Source of the DNA: Candidatus Pedobacter colombiensis
GTDB taxonomy: Bacteria; Bacteroidota; Bacteroidia; Sphingobacteriales; Sphingobacteriaceae
Direction of reading: 5' to 3'
Length of the DNA: 64,000 nt
NCBI GenBank assembly: GCA_029202485.1
Contig: CP119313.1
Coordinates: 496,001-560,000, forward strand
The notes beneath the pieces were generated by a model. That model was not told the origin of the DNA, made no database searches, and was given only the letters and a program-made list of their open reading frames with translations. Each line of letters starts with the position of its first letter. The stretch's first letter is position 1. Made by a program: the position numbers and the translations under genes. Shown in pieces: positions 62,017 through 64,000 of this stretch.

Positions 62017-62889
62017 TTATTTGAAAACAGCCTTGAGCTCTTTTCGATATTGCGAGGCACTTTTGCCGGTAAATTCTTGAAACACCTTATTAAAGTGGCT
62101 GAAATTATTAAAACCACTTTCGTAGCTAATATTTGCAATGCTGATTTGTTTCTCTGCTAAAAGCTTAGATGCATGTACAATTCTATATTCGTTTACGAAT
62201 TGCGTAAACGTTTTTTTTGTGATTTTCTTAAAATATCTGCAAAAAGAGGGGACAGTCATGCTCGACATTTCTGCAATAGCCGGTAAATTGATCTCTTCCT
62301 GAAAATGATCTTTAACATAATTAAAGACCATATTAATTCTGTCATTGTCCTGGATTTGCATTTCCATTGAAAACCCAGCTGCATTTAAAATTTTATAATC
62401 TGTAGCGTGCTCCAGTTCTTTTAAAACGTTTAATAAGGTTAAAAGTCTTTCAAAAGGCTCTTGTTCATCCATTATTTCAATTTTATCACCTACAGCATCT
62501 TTTGTTTTTTGTCCAAAAGCAATACCACCTTTTGCCTTATTAAATAAGTCGGACATGTATCTTGTTTCCTGGAGAGCTAAGAAATCGGCTCCAAGAAAAT
62601 CAGGTTTCATTTGAATAACGGTTTCGTTTTTATTTCCGGTATTGGTATCGGTGAAGCCACAATGAGGTAAATTACTACCAATCAAGATGAGATCACCCTC
62701 AGTATAATAAGATATATGGCTTCCAATTTGTCGCTTTCCTGATCCCCCATTTACAAAAACCATCTCAATTTCGGGGTGATAATGCCAAACATGAGCTTTA
62801 TTGTTCAGATTTTCTATATATTTTGAATAGTAAAACGAACTTCCAAAAGAGGGTTCAATAACTTCAAATCCTGGCTTTATATTCTTCAT
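62017..62889 (-). CDS. AraC-family transcriptional regulator with N-terminal cupin domain
   Basis: A 290-residue regulator. The ATG at 62889 is preferred over a TTG three codons upstream. The N-terminal cupin-like domain (WHYHPEIEMVFVNGGSG... GDLILIGSNLPHCGF) should bind an effector such as a sugar. The C-terminal AraC domain has two helix-turn-helix units; the second contains the family signature ANISYESGFNNFSHFNKVFQEFTGKSASQYRKEL. Similar regulators control sugar or stress genes; the nearest divergent target is the secreted protein gene 173 nt away. Confidence 0.9.
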   Translation of the reverse strand: MKNIKPGFEVIEPSFGSSFYYSKYIENLNNKAHVWHYHPEIEMVFVNGGSGKRQIGSHISYYTEGDLILIGSNLPHCGFTDTNTGNKNETVIQMKPDFLGADFLALQETRYMSDLFNKAKGGIAFGQKTKDAVGDKIEIMDEQEPFERLLTLLNVLKELEHATDYKILNAAGFSMEMQIQDNDRINMVFNYVKDHFQEEINLPAIAEMSSMTVPSFCRYFKKITKKTFTQFVNEYRIVHASKLLAEKQISIANISYESGFNNFSHFNKVFQEFTGKSASQYRKELKAVFK

Positions 62890-63034
62890 ATTTTGCAAAT
62901 CAAAAATACTTAAAAATCATGTTTGTTGCTTTTTTGTCTCAAAAGAACTTACAAGCTGTTAATATAGCATAGATATCGGAGAATATGCAATAAAGTTTTA
63001 ATTGAAAGGGGGAGTAATTTTGGGGTATAAAATA

Positions 63035-63055
63035 ATTGTTAACCTTTTAAACAAT
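63035..63055. promoter_or_regulatory. Inverted repeat before the secreted protein gene at 63063
   Basis: ATTGTT (63035-63040) and AACAAT (63050-63055) are complements 9 nt apart, 7 nt before the start codon. It could be an operator for the divergent AraC-type regulator or an RNA structure at the ribosome binding region. Confidence 0.3.
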
Positions 63056-63062
63056 ATTTATC

Positions 63063-63656
63063 ATGAAAAAATTACTAAAAATCAGTTTAATAGCAGTTTC
63101 ACTATTGTTTTCTGCTAGTTTGTATGCAAGTGAGGGCTCGTTTGTATTAAAAGTTAAGAGTGTAGATGAAAAATTAGTTACTTTTTATATTGATGAGGCG
63201 CAAAATGTAGATGTTTCTATTTATGGGGGTGAAAATGAACTTGTATATGAGAAAAGAATCAAAGCAAAAGGCGCTTCGACCAAAACTTATGACTTAAGTT
63301 CTTTCCCGGATGGAAGTTATACATTTAAAATGGCAACAGAATCGAAAGTAACTGAATATAAGATTTTGATTGAGCAAGGTAAAACTTTAGTGTCTAATCC
63401 TGTAATTATTGAAAAGTTTAAGCCGGTTTTAACCAAGGAAAATAACACGATAACGCTAAACCTGGAAAACGCTGCTAAGGGACCAATCGAACTTCGGATT
63501 TTAAACGAATACAATGATCAATTGTATAATGAAGTTTTTGAGGGGGAGGCAACAGTGATAAAAAGGTTTAACGTATCTAAAGTAGGTTTGGGTGATTTAA
63601 TTTTTTTGATTAAATCTGACAATCAAGAGTTTAGCAAAGTGGTTCAAATGCGATAA
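63063..63656 (+). CDS. Secreted beta-rich protein of unknown function
   Basis: A 197-residue protein with a signal peptide ending near SLYAS. The mature part looks like two immunoglobulin-like halves: FVLKVKSVDEKLVTFYI through DGSYTFKMATESKVTEYKI, then ENNTITLNLENAAKGPIELRILNEYND. The pattern recalls Bacteroidota secreted Ig-like proteins and the sorting domains of that phylum, but I do not recognise a named family. It is a single gene between an inverted repeat and a terminator and diverges from the AraC regulator. Confidence 0.75.
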   Translation: MKKLLKISLIAVSLLFSASLYASEGSFVLKVKSVDEKLVTFYIDEAQNVDVSIYGGENELVYEKRIKAKGASTKTYDLSSFPDGSYTFKMATESKVTEYKILIEQGKTLVSNPVIIEKFKPVLTKENNTITLNLENAAKGPIELRILNEYNDQLYNEVFEGEATVIKRFNVSKVGLGDLIFLIKSDNQEFSKVVQMR

Positions 63657-63678
63657 GTAATTAGTTTTTATACTTTGA

Positions 63679-63713
63679 AGAGGTGGTCTCGAAAGGGTTG
63701 CCTCTTTTTTTTT
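63679..63713 (+). terminator. Intrinsic terminator after the secreted protein gene
   Basis: AGAGGTGGTC (63679-63688) and GGTTGCCTCT (63696-63705) form a ten-pair stem including four G-U pairs, followed by nine T. The T run also provides the TTTG of the next promoter. Confidence 0.75.
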
Positions 63714-63741
63714 GTTTTATTTGTGAGAAATGTTATTTTTG
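63711..63741 (+). promoter_or_regulatory. Promoter of the gene at the right edge
   Basis: TTTG (63711-63714), a 19-nt spacer and TATTTTTG (63734-63741) match the Bacteroidota promoter consensus exactly and lie 22 nt before the ATG of the next gene. The -33 element is part of the preceding terminator's T run. Confidence 0.75.
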
Positions 63742-63762
63742 TTAAAATTAACATTTTTATTT

Positions 63763-64000
63763 ATGAGACGCTTTCTATTTCTATTGTTTTGTACCTTGCC
63801 TGTTCTTGGATTTTCGCAAGCCAATTTTCAAAAAGGTTATATCCTAACCAATTCAAAAGATACTGTAAAAGGCTACATTGATTATAAGGAACGTAGGTTT
63901 AATCCTGTTACTATCAATTTTGTTATCGAACCTAAGGGGGAGGTAAAGGTTTATGGGCTGGCAGATTGTGCCGGTTATGGTATTGATGGTGTTTGTACCT
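63763..64000 (+). CDS. Secreted protein of unknown function, N-terminal part
   Basis: The gene runs off the right edge; 79 codons are visible. It has a signal peptide (RRFLFLLFCTLPVLGFSQ) and continues ANFQKGYILTNSKDTVKGYIDY, a start typical of a family of secreted Bacteroidota proteins that open with a GYI...DTVKGYIDY pattern, for which I know no function. A good promoter lies 22 nt upstream. Confidence 0.75.
   Translation, partial: MRRFLFLLFCTLPVLGFSQANFQKGYILTNSKDTVKGYIDYKERRFNPVTINFVIEPKGEVKVYGLADCAGYGIDGVCT

Noticed and set aside
1..64000. CRISPR arrays, tRNA or rRNA genes, insertion sequences, phage genes
   Set aside because: No regularly spaced repeats, no tRNA-like cloverleaf with a TTC arm, no rRNA segments, and no transposase, integrase or phage proteins were found by reading the intergenic parts and the translated frames.

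Overview
The window looks like chromosomal DNA from a Bacteroidota species, most likely Sphingobacteriaceae (Pedobacter-like). The DNA is AT-rich. It carries three SusC/SusD pairs, an ECF sigma/FecR pair with an STN-domain SusC, many SusC-type CarboxypepD-reg domains and lipoprotein signals, and promoters of the Bacteroidota type (TTTG, 19 nt, TAnnTTTG). No rRNA, tRNA, CRISPR array, insertion sequence or phage gene was recognised.

Layout. 1-5.2 kb: end of an agmatine deiminase gene, fabG, an L,D-transpeptidase, a VWA membrane protein, a TRIC-family channel and an FtsB-like division protein. 5.4-8.8 kb: a LacI-type regulator, a FucP-like sugar permease and a ROK kinase. 9.2-30.3 kb: one co-directional, tightly spaced polysaccharide utilisation locus (PUL) of eleven genes: FAS1 lipoprotein, SusC, SusD, two FAS1 lipoproteins with extra C-terminal modules, SusC, SusD, an orphan lipoprotein, two GH28 pectinases and a GH92. 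30.6-37.7 kb: housekeeping genes (eno, aquaporin, ABC exporter, carA, panB, an RluA-type pseudouridine synthase). 37.8-41.5 kb: a satellite glycosidase locus (GH27, lipoprotein, Tat-type GH28). 42.1-51.3 kb: ECF sigma, FecR anti-sigma, STN-SusC, SusD, TlpA-like thioredoxin and an amidohydrolase. 51.5-64 kb: an Rrf2 regulator with an NAD(P)-binding partner, HPP and ThuA proteins, a Zn-ribbon protein, ssb, a TonB receptor, monomeric icd, dnaX, an AraC regulator and secreted proteins of unknown role.

How it fits together. A palindromic LacI-type operator (core CTAAAACG) lies upstream of the permease gene, and a near-identical copy lies exactly in the 19-nt spacer of the promoter before the 21-kb PUL. 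This suggests that the LacI protein co-regulates sugar import, phosphorylation and glycan harvesting. GH28 enzymes in both glycosidase loci suggest a pectic glycan with decorations (GH92, GH27) as substrate. The PUL stands out for its three multi-domain FAS1 lipoproteins placed where surface glycan-binding proteins usually sit, and for a leader of about 320 nt with an attenuator-like hairpin. dnaX has a ten-adenine tract at the core/tau boundary with stop codons immediately downstream in both other frames, a signature of programmed slippage that would make a short gamma protein.
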